Shown: positions 21,601 to 31,231 of the stretch, piece after piece
Layout of the letters: every line of letters starts with the position of its first letter
How positions within the stretch are numbered: the stretch's first letter is position 1
Origin: Maniola hyperantus
Lineage: Eukaryota > Arthropoda > Insecta > Lepidoptera > Nymphalidae
Direction: 5' to 3'
NCBI RefSeq assembly: GCF_902806685.2
Contig: NC_048538.1
Span: 5,580,001 to 5,644,000, forward strand
Length of the DNA: 64,000 nt
Position numbers and translations under genes: made by a program
Notes under the pieces: generated by a model
Databases searched by the model: none
The model's input: only the letters and a program-made list of their open reading frames with translations
What the model was told of the DNA's origin: nothing

Positions 21601-23793
21601 GGGGGCTATACACTAAAAAAAGTATCATTATCATCACCATCATGATCAACCCATCGCCGGCTCACTACAGAACACGGGTCTCCTCTCAGAGTGAGAAGGG
21701 TTTTGGCCTTAGTCTACCACGCTGGCCATGTGCGGATTGGTAGACTTCACACACCTTTGAAAACATTATGGAGAACTCTCAGGCATGCAGGTTTCCTCAC
21801 GATGTTTTCCTTCACTTTAAGGTAAGTGGTATTTAATTAATTAAAATGCACATAACTCCCAAAAGTTAGAGGTGCGTGCCCATGATGGAACTTCCGACCT
21901 CTGATGAGAAGGCGGACATCCTAACCATTAGGCTATTTGAAAAATTAAGCTATAATAATACATATCTCTTTACAGAAGTTCTGCAAGAGCCAGCAGTAAT
22001 GGCAAAAATCTCAGATACAAAAGCGGCCAGTGAAGTGAAATTGTTGGAGAGTTTCTATACTATGTTACAACTGGAGCCAGCCAAAGCTTTCTATGGGAAA
22101 AAGCACATTGAAAGAGCCAATGAAGCTATGGCTATTGAAACGCTTATGATTTCTGACAAATTGTTCAGGTAAGTCTGTGAAGCAATGTTCAAAATTGCAG
22201 CTATAGGAACTGTTGATCTTAAGTTTTAATCTATAGCCGCGTTCACACCATTACGGTGTGTACGTCGCGGCTTGCGCTTCGTGTTTGGTATAAGTGCATT
22301 CAATATTAACTGGCGTGTTTCCACTTAAAACCGTCATTACTCATTAGCAATAACAATAGGATTAAGTCGTGGCGGGTTAATTCAAAAGTATCAACACTGG
22401 TTGATTTGCAACAAAATATACAAGGTTGAACGGCTCCTTTAAAAATGAATGGGCCTATGAGTGTTTGGTTTATTACCCGTTTTGTTTATGTGGCATGTCG
22501 AATGTAATCCTATTATTATTGCTAACTTGCTGATGCCCGCGACTTCGTACGCATGGATTTAAGTTTTAAAAAATCCCGTGGGAACTCTTTTATTTTCCGG
22601 GATGAAAAGTAGCCTATGTCCTTCCCCAGGATGCAAGCTATCGCTGTACCCAAATTCGGTTCGGTTCGGTTGAACGGATGGGCCGTGAAAGGCTAGCAGA
22701 CAGACAGATGGACAGACAGACACACTTTCGCATTTATAATATTATAGTATAGATATATAGATAGTATGGATATGGATATGGATGTGTTGACACAAATCTT
22801 CGTCAATATGGACGTCTTTGTGAGGAAGGATTCGAATGTGCAGTGAATTTTTGGTATGGACGCGCCTTTTAGTGCAATGATGGAGGCCAAGCAAGCTATA
22901 GGTAATAGCACATTTAGGCAATAGCAGTTTTGTCGCATGGAATGTCTGCTTTTTTACTTTCATATTATTTCATTTTCAGAATTATTATTTGATTTTAATT
23001 TAGACTTTATCACAAATATGTATAACAAATTTTATATATTTCATTTACCAATTCGTGTACAAAACTTTAACTATCTTTTATTTTTATTTATTCATTTCTT
23101 TTTTTATTTGTGTATTTGTTGTAGATGTCAAGATATAGCACAGAGAAAGGAGTATGTAGGCATAGTAGATACTGCAAGAGAAAACGGCAGCGACGTGAGG
23201 ATTTTCTCGAGCATGCATGTTTCTGGAGAACGTAAGTACAATACACGGCATAAAATATTGTATTGTATAACTCAAGAGCGACATACGTGATGTTTTGGCA
23301 TAACAGTGCTTTCCTTTAGATGCTTCAAGGGTCATATAAGTCCCGCAAATTGCTATTGCGCTGGAACCATGTCTCATTAACATCGAAATGACGTCATTTT
23401 GACGTCAGCCGAAATAAAGATATACCATCAGCTCGAAACTTCAGTTTAGTGCTGACGTCACTAAAATGGCGGCCACGCACATTAGCAATTTGCGGGACTT
23501 ATAACTCAAACTTCGAAATAATTATTATAGTTTTACTATGTTTATTGTTATCGGGCATAGCAAAGATAAGATAATGGAAAGATGAATCGACATCGAGAGC
23601 TTTTAGCTCGATAGATGATTTAACAGTCGATAGGATATGAGGGGGTGCTTTAGTTGTGGTTTTACTAATGTAATTTTTTTCTATTGTAACAGAATTAGAT
23701 CAACTAACAGGCATAGCAGCCGTTTTACGTTTCCCGATGCCAGAACTTGAAGACAGTGACGGTGATGAAGAAAATGACTCTGAGTCTGATTAG
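18678..23793 (+). CDS. pelo: Pelota (Dom34), ribosome-rescue factor
   Basis: Pelota pairs with the GTPase Hbs1 to split ribosomes stalled on broken or endless mRNAs. It also acts in the germ line of flies. Seven exons join in phase: 18678-18718, 18800-19043, 19154-19408, 20193-20415, 21976-22168, 23125-23231 and 23693-23793. They give 387 residues, as expected for the family (human 385). The protein starts MKLVFKNIEKDGSG. Landmarks are VPEEPEDMWHAYNL, TASTVRKVQTESSTGS, ADVAAVVMQEGLAHVCL, RKRKGFVQQHEK, CVILASPGFVKDQFF, LSDTKAA-type (ISDTKAASEVK), FYGKKHIERANEAMAI, RIFSSMHVSGEQLDQLTG and an acidic tail. Three eRF1-like domains are complete, and the eRF1 GGQ loop is absent, as usual for pelota. 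The ATG at 18673 is followed at once by a stop, so 18678 is the start. A poly(A) signal candidate is AATAAA at 24629. Confidence 0.97.
19980..20130 (-). mobile_element. Degenerate Helitron-like fragment in pelota intron 3
   Basis: It contains AATTGGTTCAGTAGTTTCAGAG and ends TTCTTAATATTAGTATAGA, matching the reverse complement of the 'ACTAATATTATAAAGA...CTACTGGACCGATTTT' family seen at 14161. Confidence 0.5.
20446..20880 (+). mobile_element. SINE split by a roughly 250-bp insertion (pelota intron 4)
   Basis: A tRNA-type SINE head (GGTCAGGGTCTCAATCCCGACAC, then TTATGTGCGTTTTA) ends near 20533. The body resumes near 20828 (GGAAACCTGCATACCTGA, CTCAAAGGTGTGTGAAGTC). The inserted GC-rich piece is flanked by the direct repeat AATTAAATACT, which looks like a target-site duplication. 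Its 78-codon ORF is not recognised. Confidence 0.55.
21033..21508 (+). mobile_element. 5'-truncated non-LTR retrotransposon (pelota intron 4)
   Basis: The translated 5' part reads LHNRLTRNRDKLAAPAFRL, then KSFVGMGITFYNKIPQTI, then LLKKAYYTIEDYLNDKRAW and a stop near 21282. This is the typical C-terminal end of CR1/Jockey-like LINE reverse transcriptases. About 220 bp of 3' UTR follows, ending in a TTTTCA-type simple repeat (21487-21508). Endonuclease and RT core are missing. Confidence 0.8.
21624..21940 (-). mobile_element. tRNA-derived SINE, near full length (pelota intron 4)
   Basis: In reverse orientation: the simple-repeat tail (ATCATCACCATCATGATCAAC) is at the left and the tRNA-like head (GAGGTGCGTGCCC...CTAACCATTAGGC) at the right. 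The head ends about 36 bp before the pelota exon 5 acceptor. Body landmarks are GCCGGCTCACTACAGA, CTACCACGCTGGCCATGTGC and CCTTTGAAAACATTATGGAG. The B box is weakened (CCATGATGGAACTTCCGACC). Confidence 0.85.
22344..22525. mobile_element. Short MITE (pelota intron 5)
   Basis: Terminal inverted repeats TTAGCAATAACAATAGGATTA and its near-complement TAATCCTATTATTATTGCTAA bound a 182-bp unit. No ORF. A Helitron-like copy abuts its right end. Confidence 0.65.
22530..22750 (-). mobile_element. Helitron-like (Lep1-type) copy (pelota intron 5)
   Basis: The complement of the CTAGT end is degraded (TTGCTGATGCCCGCGACTTCG). The rest follows the consensus: TGGGAACTCTTTTATTTTCC, GATGCAAGCTATCGCTGTACC, and the AGACAGACAGACACACTTTCGC end. 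Confidence 0.7.
23335..23503. mobile_element. Palindromic MITE (pelota intron 6) carrying CRE-like sites
   Basis: A 169-bp unit with perfect 21-bp inverted ends, TATAAGTCCCGCAAATTGCT(A) and complement. Inside are ATGACGTCATTTTGACGTCAG and GCTGACGTCAC, i.e. three TGACGTCA-type sites, and AAAATGGCGGCCAC, a YY1/Pho-like word. The left ORF shadow at 23084-23383 is not a gene. Confidence 0.75.
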
Positions 23794-23836
23794 AATCATT
23801 TTAATTTATTATTATAGACACTCAATTGTTATAGTA

Positions 23837-24209
23837 TACAGGGTGTAACCAAAACGCTGGCAAAAACGAAGACAGGTAATAGTACTGATGATTACTAATA
23901 TGATATCACAAAAAAAAACTCGAAAATAAAATAAAGAAATCTTCTATTTTGTAAAAGTTCACGATAAAATATATAAAATATCTGACTGACGCTAGAGGTT
24001 GCGTAAGTAGTCCACTCAGAGTTAATGCCGCGTCGTCGCGAGTAGGTGGGGCATTGACCCGAATTTTTGCACGCTATACATTGTGGATTTGAAAACTACT
24101 AAATTACTATAACTACAAAATGTGGCAAAATGGTTATTGGTATTGGATTGTGTTTAGGTAGTATAACAATAACGCTAAGTTTTTGCTAGCGTTCTGGTTA
24201 CACCTGTAT
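23837..24209. mobile_element. MITE with ACAGGGTGTAACC termini
   Basis: The left end ATACAGGGTGTAACCAAAAC and the right end GTTCTGGTTACACCTGTAT are inverted over about 31 bp with few mismatches (GCTGGCAAAAAC/GTTTTTGCTAGC). The unit is 373 bp, AT-rich and non-coding. Confidence 0.7.
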
Positions 24210-24398
24210 TTCTATATAGAGTACTTGGCAGGAAAGATAGCAAATTGAACTTTGGAAACAGAACGGTTATTAGAGCGCGGTGTCTGTCTTTGAGACCAAA
24301 ACATCACATAGGTATGAGCGATGCTCTAAAAAGCCGAAATCTTTCTAAAGTTCGACGTGCAATCTCTCCTGCCGCGTACTGTAAGGTGTTGTCTCTAA

Positions 24399-24547
24399 GG
24401 TTGAAATCTATAGAGCACACTTTGACTTTGCTCAGACTTAAGTCCAAGTTAAAACGATACAGATTTATGTGAGAGATATAGCTGTCTCGTTTTAACTGTC
24501 TTAAGTCTAAGCTAAGTCAAGAGTGTGCTCTATAGATCTCACCCTAA
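24399..24547. mobile_element. Hairpin MITE, 'GAGATCTATAGAG' family, copy 2
   Basis: The arms AAATCTATAGAGCACACTTTG and GAGTGTGCTCTATAGATCTC are mirrored. The middle keeps ACGATACAGATTTATGTGAG. It may be transcribed as part of the pelota 3' UTR. Confidence 0.8.
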
Positions 24548-24716
24548 ATGTATTTTAATAATTTGTCTCGTAATTCACGATTTTGTACATTGTTATTTAT
24601 GTGGACTGGTTAATAATAATCTAGAATTAATAAAAATGTATTTTAAATCATTTAATGCTGGCTCATAATTTATTTCAATTACTTCAGTTAGATGTCTTGT
24701 CATTTATATTATTTAT

Positions 24717-24913
24717 TAGTTGATGCCCGCGACTTCGTCCTCGTGGATTTAGGTTTTTGAAAATCTCGTGGAAACTCTTATTGTCCGGGATAAAAAGTAG
24801 CCTATGTCACTCTCCAGGTCTTTAACTATACCCATGCAAAAATCACGTCGATCCGTTGCGACGTGATTGAAGGACGAACCAACAAACAAATACACTTTCG
24901 CATTTATAATATA
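24717..24913 (-). mobile_element. Helitron-like (Lep1-type) copy
   Basis: It begins TTAGTTGATGCCCGCGACTT and ends AATACACTTTCGCATTTATA. The TTGGTTTGTCC variant replaces the CTGT tract (here ACGAACCAACAAACAAA). Confidence 0.7.
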
Positions 24914-25056
24914 GGGTAGTGATTGAGATGTGACAAAGGATTAATGGGAGTACCAAAACAAAAAAACATTTCCAAAAGTATAGGTTAGGTAGGGTTTGAA
25001 ATAGGCGAAATAAAACAGCAATTTTACAGGAAGTTTATTTATTTATTATTACATGT

Positions 25057-28000
25057 TTACGCTAAAGCGGCTTCCAAAGCTTGCGTTTTCTGTTTCCGTT
25101 TCTCGGCTTTCTTCTCTTCCTTGATTTTTTCGTCATGAAGACGTCTTTTCTTCCTGAGCAGCCATATATCTTTTTTCCTTTTTTCCTGACCAGCTTTCAT
25201 GCTCTTGTATAAATTCCTGTGCTTCTTTCGCACAAGTTTCTCTCGAAGTCTGAATGCCTGCTTGTCTTCAATTTGCTTTTGGTAAGGGTTTTCCTTGTGG
25301 GGCACACCTGGTTTGACTGCCATTGATTTTTTCTGAAATAAATTTAATAGTGTAAGAAAACATCACATACCTAAACAGCGAATAATATTTTAAATCATGG
25401 ATTGATTATGGAAGAAAACATAAGAAAACCCATAATTGAAATTGTAGACTAATTATAGTGGTAAGCCAAGAATAGTATATAGTCTGCGACAGGTTGAGAT
25501 GACAATGAGGCAGGGGGACGCCATACACACCTGCATGTCACCCACGCTCGCCCGCACCGGGTTAGCGCGGGGGTTGTGCGGGTGTCCGGGGCGTTCCCTC
25601 CCCGATTGCCATCTCAACCTAATAATTGAATTAAAAAAGTGTATTAGTAGCACTATCATGTTTTTTGTTCTATATCCCTCTCTTATGTTCATGTTCTGTT
25701 TTGCTACCAAGTGTTAGTTAGTATAGTGTAATAGTATACTTGATAGATTGGAACAGCTAGTAGAAATAATCAACTTGCCAGTTACAATATGTTACCTTTT
25801 CCTTTGCTAGTTTCTTCTTTTCAGGATCTATATCATCATCATTGTCATCATCCTCAGAAGGCGAGTCTTGTTCTACTTCTTGCTGGTATTGCCTTGTTAG
25901 TGCTTGCTCAGCATCTTCTGGTTCACTCTGTTCCTCCTTATCCTCATCACTGGCTTCCTCAATGTCTTCATCTGATGGATCATCATCATCATCATCTGCA
26001 AAATTAGGTCAAATTAAATTAAACTATCTAGATAGAATCATTATTTTTACACTAGAAACTGTGGCTACACCCAGCATTAATATAAATCCTCTTTATTACC
26101 TATCCCTTGGGAGTTTTGAAAAATCTGGCTTTATTCCTTTTATCTACATTATAATGGAAATATATGTGCCAATTTCAGTTTTCTATGTCCAAGGGTTTAG
26201 GCTGGGCGCTGGGCGGGTTTTATGATTTATTTTTTACTAGATGATGCCTGCTACTTTGTCTGCGTGGATTTAGATTTTTTGAAATCCCGTGGGAACTCTT
26301 CCATTTTCCGGGATAAAAAGTAGCCTATGTCCTTCCCCGGGATATAAGCTAACTCTGTACCAAATTTCGTCATAATCGGTTTAACGGTTGGGCCGCGAAA
26401 GGCTAGCAGACAGACAGACACACTTTCGCATTTATAATATTAGTATGGATATTCAAATAAGATACTATAATTTACAGCACATAAAAATAAGTAAATGGTG
26501 CTAATTTGATTTCCTGCAAAGACATTTGTATTTGTAGAAGCTAGTGGAAAAAGAAGACATGTGCCGACTTCACATAGGTCTGTAAACTCATTGAATGATC
26601 AAATGGAAGTATTGGATTAAAAAGATTGCTTACTCAGTGGCTTAAAGTTGGGATCATTGAGTGCCTTTTGCTCAGGTGGCATGTAAACTTGATCTCTAAT
26701 CTTATCAACAAATGGTGACAGGTGAGGTGGCAAGGTGGCTCCCATCAAGTATTTGTTGATCGGTAGCAACATCCTAGCGTTCACACTATCAAACACCCAC
26801 TGTGGCTGGACATAGTAACGGGACAGGTACTGTTTATCCATACTTGGCCTGTCAACAATTTGGTAGGCAATCGACTCGTCTGATTCATCAAAAGTGGCAC
26901 CAACAAAGTGGTCTCTGTCCCATGACACTTCACCTCCAAAACAACGAATAATGAAGACCAATGGTTCTCTAGGCACTTCTCTATTTATAAAGAACTTCAA
27001 GCCTTTGAACATTGTCTTTAGTTTCTTAACTTTTTCAGCTTCCAATTTAGCTTCTTCGAGTTTTTGTGGATCTTTGTCCTCTGTGTCGAAGATATCAATC
27101 TCGGGCAGTTCTTCTGCCTCATTAGACCCAGCTACTTTAGCTAGAGATAAGTTCATGGCAGCTATTCTCTCTGATACATATGCATGTTCATCAATAAGGT
27201 CTTTTTCTGTATCTGAATTGAATGCAGCTGTCAGTCTGGGTGGATATACCAGGTTCAGAGAATGATATAGCTTGAAGTTAACGAATCCCAGCATCATTAT
27301 GTAAAACTCAACAAATGTAGACATGATTTTGAAGTCTACTTCATCTTTGCTTTGTGGCTGAAAGAAAATACCTTATGAAATGTTTGCAAGATAGATAGAT
27401 AGAGAGACAGAAAACTTTATTGCACACTAAACATGAAATAAACATGACCAAAACAAACCTAAACATCTAAAAACAAAAAATTGTGTTGTGAGGAAGGAGT
27501 TTTTTACAGTGAGATCTATAGAGTGCTTTTTCTTTGCTCAGACTTAAGACATTGTTAAAACAGTGCAGTATTATATCTCGTCACATTTTAATTGAAACAA
27601 AAGTCTGAACAAAGGCAAAGTACCCTCTATAGATCTCAGCCTTAAGAGAAGTTTGTCTGAGAGCTTACACTGTATTCAATGCAATAATAATTTACAGTAA
27701 ACGTAACAAAACTCACTTGGAATGAAAAGTGATGCGGCACAATCCACGTAATAGTCTGTCCCTCTAGTTCACATTGATAATAGTAACCTTTCACTGAAAC
27801 AAAGACTTTACGCAGAGCTTTAGCAGTAATCACTGCATGCATAAACTCAACAGTCAGTCGTCTACAGAGTAGAGACTGGTCTCTGGGCACTTTCTTCAAA
27901 GACGGGAAGGTGCTGAACAGAAAACAAAGTGTCAAACAGTCATCAAGGTCTCTCAAAGCATCTACGAATGTAGGATAGCGTTCTTTGACGATGTGGTCTA

Positions 28001-28584
28001 TATTTATCTCTGGATAGTCACGGAAGTACTGTCTCATCTTCCGATATTCACGCTGAGCGCGCGCTTTGCGTATTTTTTGTTGGTACGCCTAAAATATCAA
28101 AAAATTGTAATAAGTAAAAATAACACACATCAAGAAAATTTAAGTACCTACTTAACAAAAATCAGAATTAATAAAATCTTTGACATGGTAGATGACTTGT
28201 GATCATGCTAGGTCTGCAGTTGTAATGCTTGCAATACTCACTTTTAACTCTCGGAGTTTCCATATTATAGGTTCATGTAACAAGAACTTAATGTCCTTCA
28301 TGTGGTAAAGCGTTTTGATGCCACCGGCGCCTTTTTGGGCCCTCTTTCTGTTTCGTGGTTCTCGCGGATATATGCCTTTGAGAATGCATATTCGCCTGAA
28401 GTCTTTTAGAGATAACTGAAGCTTTTTCAGCGCTGCTTTCCTTGTTATAAACTGTGCTCCTTCGCCCGTTGAATACTAAAACAATAAAACGAATTATTTT
28501 ACTAAACTTGTGTTGATAAACACGTGATATAGTTTTTAGGTTATAAAAAAACAGACCTACCTTCTTTTTCTTCTTGGAGACCAT
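25057..28584 (-). CDS. pes: Pescadillo homolog (PES1/NOP7), 60S ribosome assembly
   Basis: Pescadillo works in the nucleolus with BOP1 and WDR12 (PeBoW) to mature 5.8S/28S rRNA and large subunits. Six exons on the minus strand join in phase: 28561-28584, 28242-28475, 27717-28088, 26634-27357, 25796-25995 and 25057-25332, giving 609 residues (human 588). It starts MVSKKKKK then YSTGEGAQFITRKAALKKLQ. Landmarks of the pescadillo N-domain are RRICILKGIYPREP, KDIKFLLHEPIIWKLRE, DHIVKERYPTFVDALRDLDD and LCRRLTVEFMH. A BRCT domain lies at about residues 325-420 (FKGLKFFINREVPREPL, FGGEVSWDRDHFVGATF, YVQPQWVFDSVNAR). An Asp/Glu-rich stretch follows, then a Lys/Arg-rich coiled tail (REKLVRKKHRNLYKSM). 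The short first exon is fixed by the conserved N-terminus. Confidence 0.97.
25476..25621. mobile_element. GC-rich foldback MITE, copy 2 (pescadillo intron 5)
   Basis: TATAGTCTGCGACAGGTTGA faces GATTGCCATCTCAACC. Inside, GGGGGACGCCATACACACC and GGGTGTCCGGGGCGTTCCC are mirrored. The two small ORFs here (25453-25710 and 25499-25717) come from the repeat. Confidence 0.7.
26236..26452 (-). mobile_element. Helitron-like (Lep1-type) copy, near full length (pescadillo intron 4)
   Basis: It begins ACTAGATGATGCCTGCTACTT (complement of the CTAGT end) and ends CTTTCGCATTTATAATATTA. The full internal order is kept, including the AGACAGACAGACACAC tract. Confidence 0.8.
27509..27642. mobile_element. Hairpin MITE, 'GAGATCTATAGAG' family, copy 3 (pescadillo intron 3)
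   Basis: The arms GTGAGATCTATAGAGTGC and CTCTATAGATCTCAGCC are mirrored, with CTTTGCTCAGACTTAAG inside. It is more diverged than copies 1 and 2. Confidence 0.7.
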
Positions 28585-29992
28585 TTTTATAAATTGAAAG
28601 GACTTTTGTTAGTAAATTACACTTATATTTCGGTTTTCTTACAGTTATAAAACAACTAAAATGTATTATTTTAGTTTAAATTCTACATTCTAACTGCGTA
28701 TATTGCGCAGACGGTCTGAGAAAGAGGAAAGAATGTCAAGCTGACAAATTGAAATGACATTGACATTTGACAGTGACATATGACGTTACTTTTTTTTTTT
28801 TTTTTTTTTGTTTGGCTTTACACAGATTAGCCAATGTCAGGTTTGTTATTTATTAAAGTTAGGGAAACTATGGATAAAATTGAAAAATCGGGATTTGGAA
28901 TTTGAAAGGAAAAGGATAAGGTTTTCACTAATCTAATAATAATATACCCACATATATACTATAACTTGATATCATTTTTTTCTAGGAACAAAGCTAGAAC
29001 TTTATAAATATTTGAAGAATTAGTATATAATAAACAAACTATAGATGTAGGGACGTTACTTTGGCATTGGCAATAAGTAGGTATGGCTAACTAAAAATGT
29101 TTTGACCTATGGTTTGGACCTACTTGGTACGAAATAATAATTTGAACTGACTTCACTATAAGTGGGTAACTTTAGAAAAGTGTGTTGTGAATTTTTAAAT
29201 CAAGACTTCCATACTTAATATTATAATTAATGTGAAAGTATGTCTGTCTGTCTGTCTGTCTGCTAGCTTTTCACAGCTCAACCGTTCAACCGATTTTGAC
29301 GAAATTTGGTACGGAGATAGCTCAGATAGCTTGCATCCCGGGGAAGGACATAGGCTAATTTTTATCACGGAAAATTGAAGAGTTCCCACGGGATTTTTTC
29401 CATAGGAGTTCCCACAGGAAAAACCTAAATCCACGCTGACGAAGTCACGGGCATCACCTAGTTCACTATTCAACATTTTGTTAGTGAATTTAAAAATAGA
29501 CTTCCTATCGTTATAAGTACCTATAGTTAAAAAGGTAGGTAACCTTTCTCAGAGAAAAAATGAAATAAATTAAGTTACTTTCAAATTAATTTACTCTAAA
29601 CAGATGAAGAAAATCAAAACTTGAATTGTAAATAGTTTTTGAAGTCTTCGCCGGTGTCTTCGGCAGCAGTCAACATTTTTCCCTTTATGGTTTAGCGCCA
29701 ACTTTAAAAATTACCTACAATAAAGTTTTAATTTTTATTCATCGGTTTAGAGTAGGTAAATTGATAGTATTATGTTGAAAGTAATTCGAGTCCACTGTTA
29801 GATGACGTTATGTTTAACGAGGTAAATATAAATTGAAACAAGTACCTATAACTTTATGTTTTGAGAAAATTTTATTTTTTTCAATTCATCTTAAACTATT
29901 TTTACATTTGAATTTGGTTTTAATAAGTTAGTGTTAATAAATAGAATAATAATTATAATTCTATAAAATAATTGAGCTGTGCTTCTATTTAT
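28585..29992. other. Pescadillo promoter and following intergenic stretch
   Basis: About 150-200 bp upstream of the pescadillo ATG, 28733-28790 contains a run of TGACA/TGTCA words (TGTCAAGCTGACA, ATGACATTGACATTTGACAG, TGACATATGACG), followed by a T tract of about 22. No TATA box. A Helitron-like copy follows at 29212-29462. The rest (28815-29210, 29465-29870) is AT-rich with nothing recognisable. TTTATT at 29871 is the likely poly(A) signal of the next minus-strand gene. Confidence 0.5.
29212..29462 (+). mobile_element. Helitron-like (Lep1-type) copy with internal duplication
   Basis: It begins CATACTTAATATTATAATTA, carries TGTCTGTCTGTCTGTCTGC, and ends CACGGGCATCACCTAGT. Two small parts are doubled (GATAGCTCAGATAGCTTGC; the GAGTTCCCACGGGA/GAGTTCCCACAGGA block). 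Confidence 0.75.
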
Positions 29993-30730
29993 TTACGCAG
30001 TCTCGCTACTGTTAGAACTTTGTGCTTCTAAAGGCGAGGCACTGGTTTGGCTCTGCGCCCACGTGTTCGGGTCTATGAAAACATACTGATATGGATATCC
30101 ATAAGCTTGGGGCCAATATGGCGTGGGTGTAGCAATCGGAGTTTTCTCCTCACTGTCTTCTTTTCCTTTATAAGCACTCATTGCGCTAGCGATAGCAGAC
30201 ATCATTTGAGGGTAAACGTATTGAAACGGATAGAGTTGACCCATTTGAGCAGGTATATTGGGAGAACAAGGTGGAATGGATGCCTCAGAGGGTACGCTTG
30301 CAGGGATTGCATATGGGTATGAACCAACATTTCCTTCCACTCCTGATATCGGTAGAGCGTAAGCTGTGTTATCTATTGCGTGAGCATAAGCATATTTCAT
30401 TGTAGGGCTAGTAATTACAGCTCTTTTCTGAGTTGTGATTTTATCTTCTTGTAGTGATGTTTCTGTTGCTGATAAGGGAACTGTTTTCGGCTTGAGCACG
30501 GTCGCTGCTAGAGTGTGGAAGTTCACCGGCTGATCAGTCAACCATTCCGATTTCCTTCCGTTTTCTTCAGTGGCTGCTACGTAAAGATCTCCCGTGGTGC
30601 CGTCCATCGAAGGTTTGACGTATAGCCCATGAACTGGATGTAATTCATTGGGAGCTTCCCAAATAACATGACTGCGAACGCACACAAGTGCTAAGGAGAG
30701 AATTACTACGACTTCAACTTTCACATACAT
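29993..30730 (-). CDS. Secreted Tyr/Pro/Ala-rich protein, possible diverged eggshell (vitelline membrane) protein
   Basis: A single-exon gene of 245 residues. MYVKVEVVVILSLALVCVRS is a clear signal peptide. The C-terminal half is rich in Tyr, Pro, Ala and Gln (LYPFQYVYPQMM, PYWPQAYGYPYQYVF), as in insect egg-envelope proteins. Cys155 sits in IPPCSPNIPAQMG, which resembles the second half of the C-x7-C-[ST]-P motif shared by the three genes on its right, but the first Cys is replaced by Pro. A TATATAAA lies 54-61 bp before the ATG, with a GATA-site cluster further upstream. It points away from the rest of the cluster. I infer an ovarian or eggshell role from composition and context; no firm family match was recognised. 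Confidence 0.75.
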   Translation of the reverse strand: MYVKVEVVVILSLALVCVRSHVIWEAPNELHPVHGLYVKPSMDGTTGDLYVAATEENGRKSEWLTDQPVNFHTLAATVLKPKTVPLSATETSLQEDKITTQKRAVITSPTMKYAYAHAIDNTAYALPISGVEGNVGSYPYAIPASVPSEASIPPCSPNIPAQMGQLYPFQYVYPQMMSAIASAMSAYKGKEDSEEKTPIATPTPYWPQAYGYPYQYVFIDPNTWAQSQTSASPLEAQSSNSSETA

Positions 30731-30783
30731 TATTGTGCATCTATGAGCTTATCTTAAGTGATATTGTTGATTTTAAACGAGTC

Positions 30784-30791
30784 TTTATATA
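30784..30791 (-). promoter_or_regulatory. TATA box of the 30730 gene
   Basis: TATATAAA on the minus strand, 54-61 bp before the ATG. The spacing is close to that of the TATA boxes at 32960 and 39237. Confidence 0.7.
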
Positions 30792-30919
30792 TAAAACTTT
30801 AAGCGACATCTAAGATAATATTTAAACGGAAAAGTCATGGTTGCCGATAATAAATATATTAATTTTTGTTCTAATTAAGTATAATACACGTTTTCCAGAA
30901 CTGGATATCATCACGTCAT

Positions 30920-30970
30920 AAGATAAACGATAACTGATAAGCTTTATCAAACGAGTTATGATGAGATAAG
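30920..30970. promoter_or_regulatory. Cluster of GATA-type sites
   Basis: Five GATA cores in about 50 bp: AGATAA (30921), CGATAA (about 30929), TGATAA (30935), TTATCA (30944) and AGATAA (30964). It lies about 130-180 bp upstream of the TATA box at 30784. GATA factors are known activators of silkmoth eggshell (chorion) genes; a follicle-cell role here is inferred. Confidence 0.5.
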
Positions 30971-31231
30971 ATTAACGAGATGATTTTATGATAGAGCTAT
31001 AGTTACCTAGTTACCCTTCGATAAAGAATTACCTATACCTATTTTTTTGTAACGGTTGCGATTTGCTAATGCATGCATGCCTGGGTCTTACCTACCTACT
31101 AACCTAGATACCTGAATAATTAATTAGTAAGTAGGTATATTTTATTAAAACTACGTAGGTGTCCATAGCACCTACCTACTATCTATGTCCATAATAATAT
31201 CTGCGTATTTCACTACTGTACCTATAGATTT

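Larger units (their letters stand above)
23794..25056. other. Intergenic stretch between the 3' ends of pelota and pescadillo
   Basis: The two genes converge across about 1.26 kb. The stretch holds the pelota 3' region (AATAAA at 24629), a TIR element (23837-24209), a hairpin MITE (24399-24547) and a Helitron-like copy (24717-24913). The pescadillo poly(A) signal (AATAAA on the minus strand) lies near 25036-25045. No further gene is seen. Confidence 0.7.

Noticed and set aside
26894..27265. 123-codon plus-strand ORF across pescadillo
   Set aside because: It is antisense to the BRCT-bearing exon, whose minus-strand frame matches pescadillo throughout.
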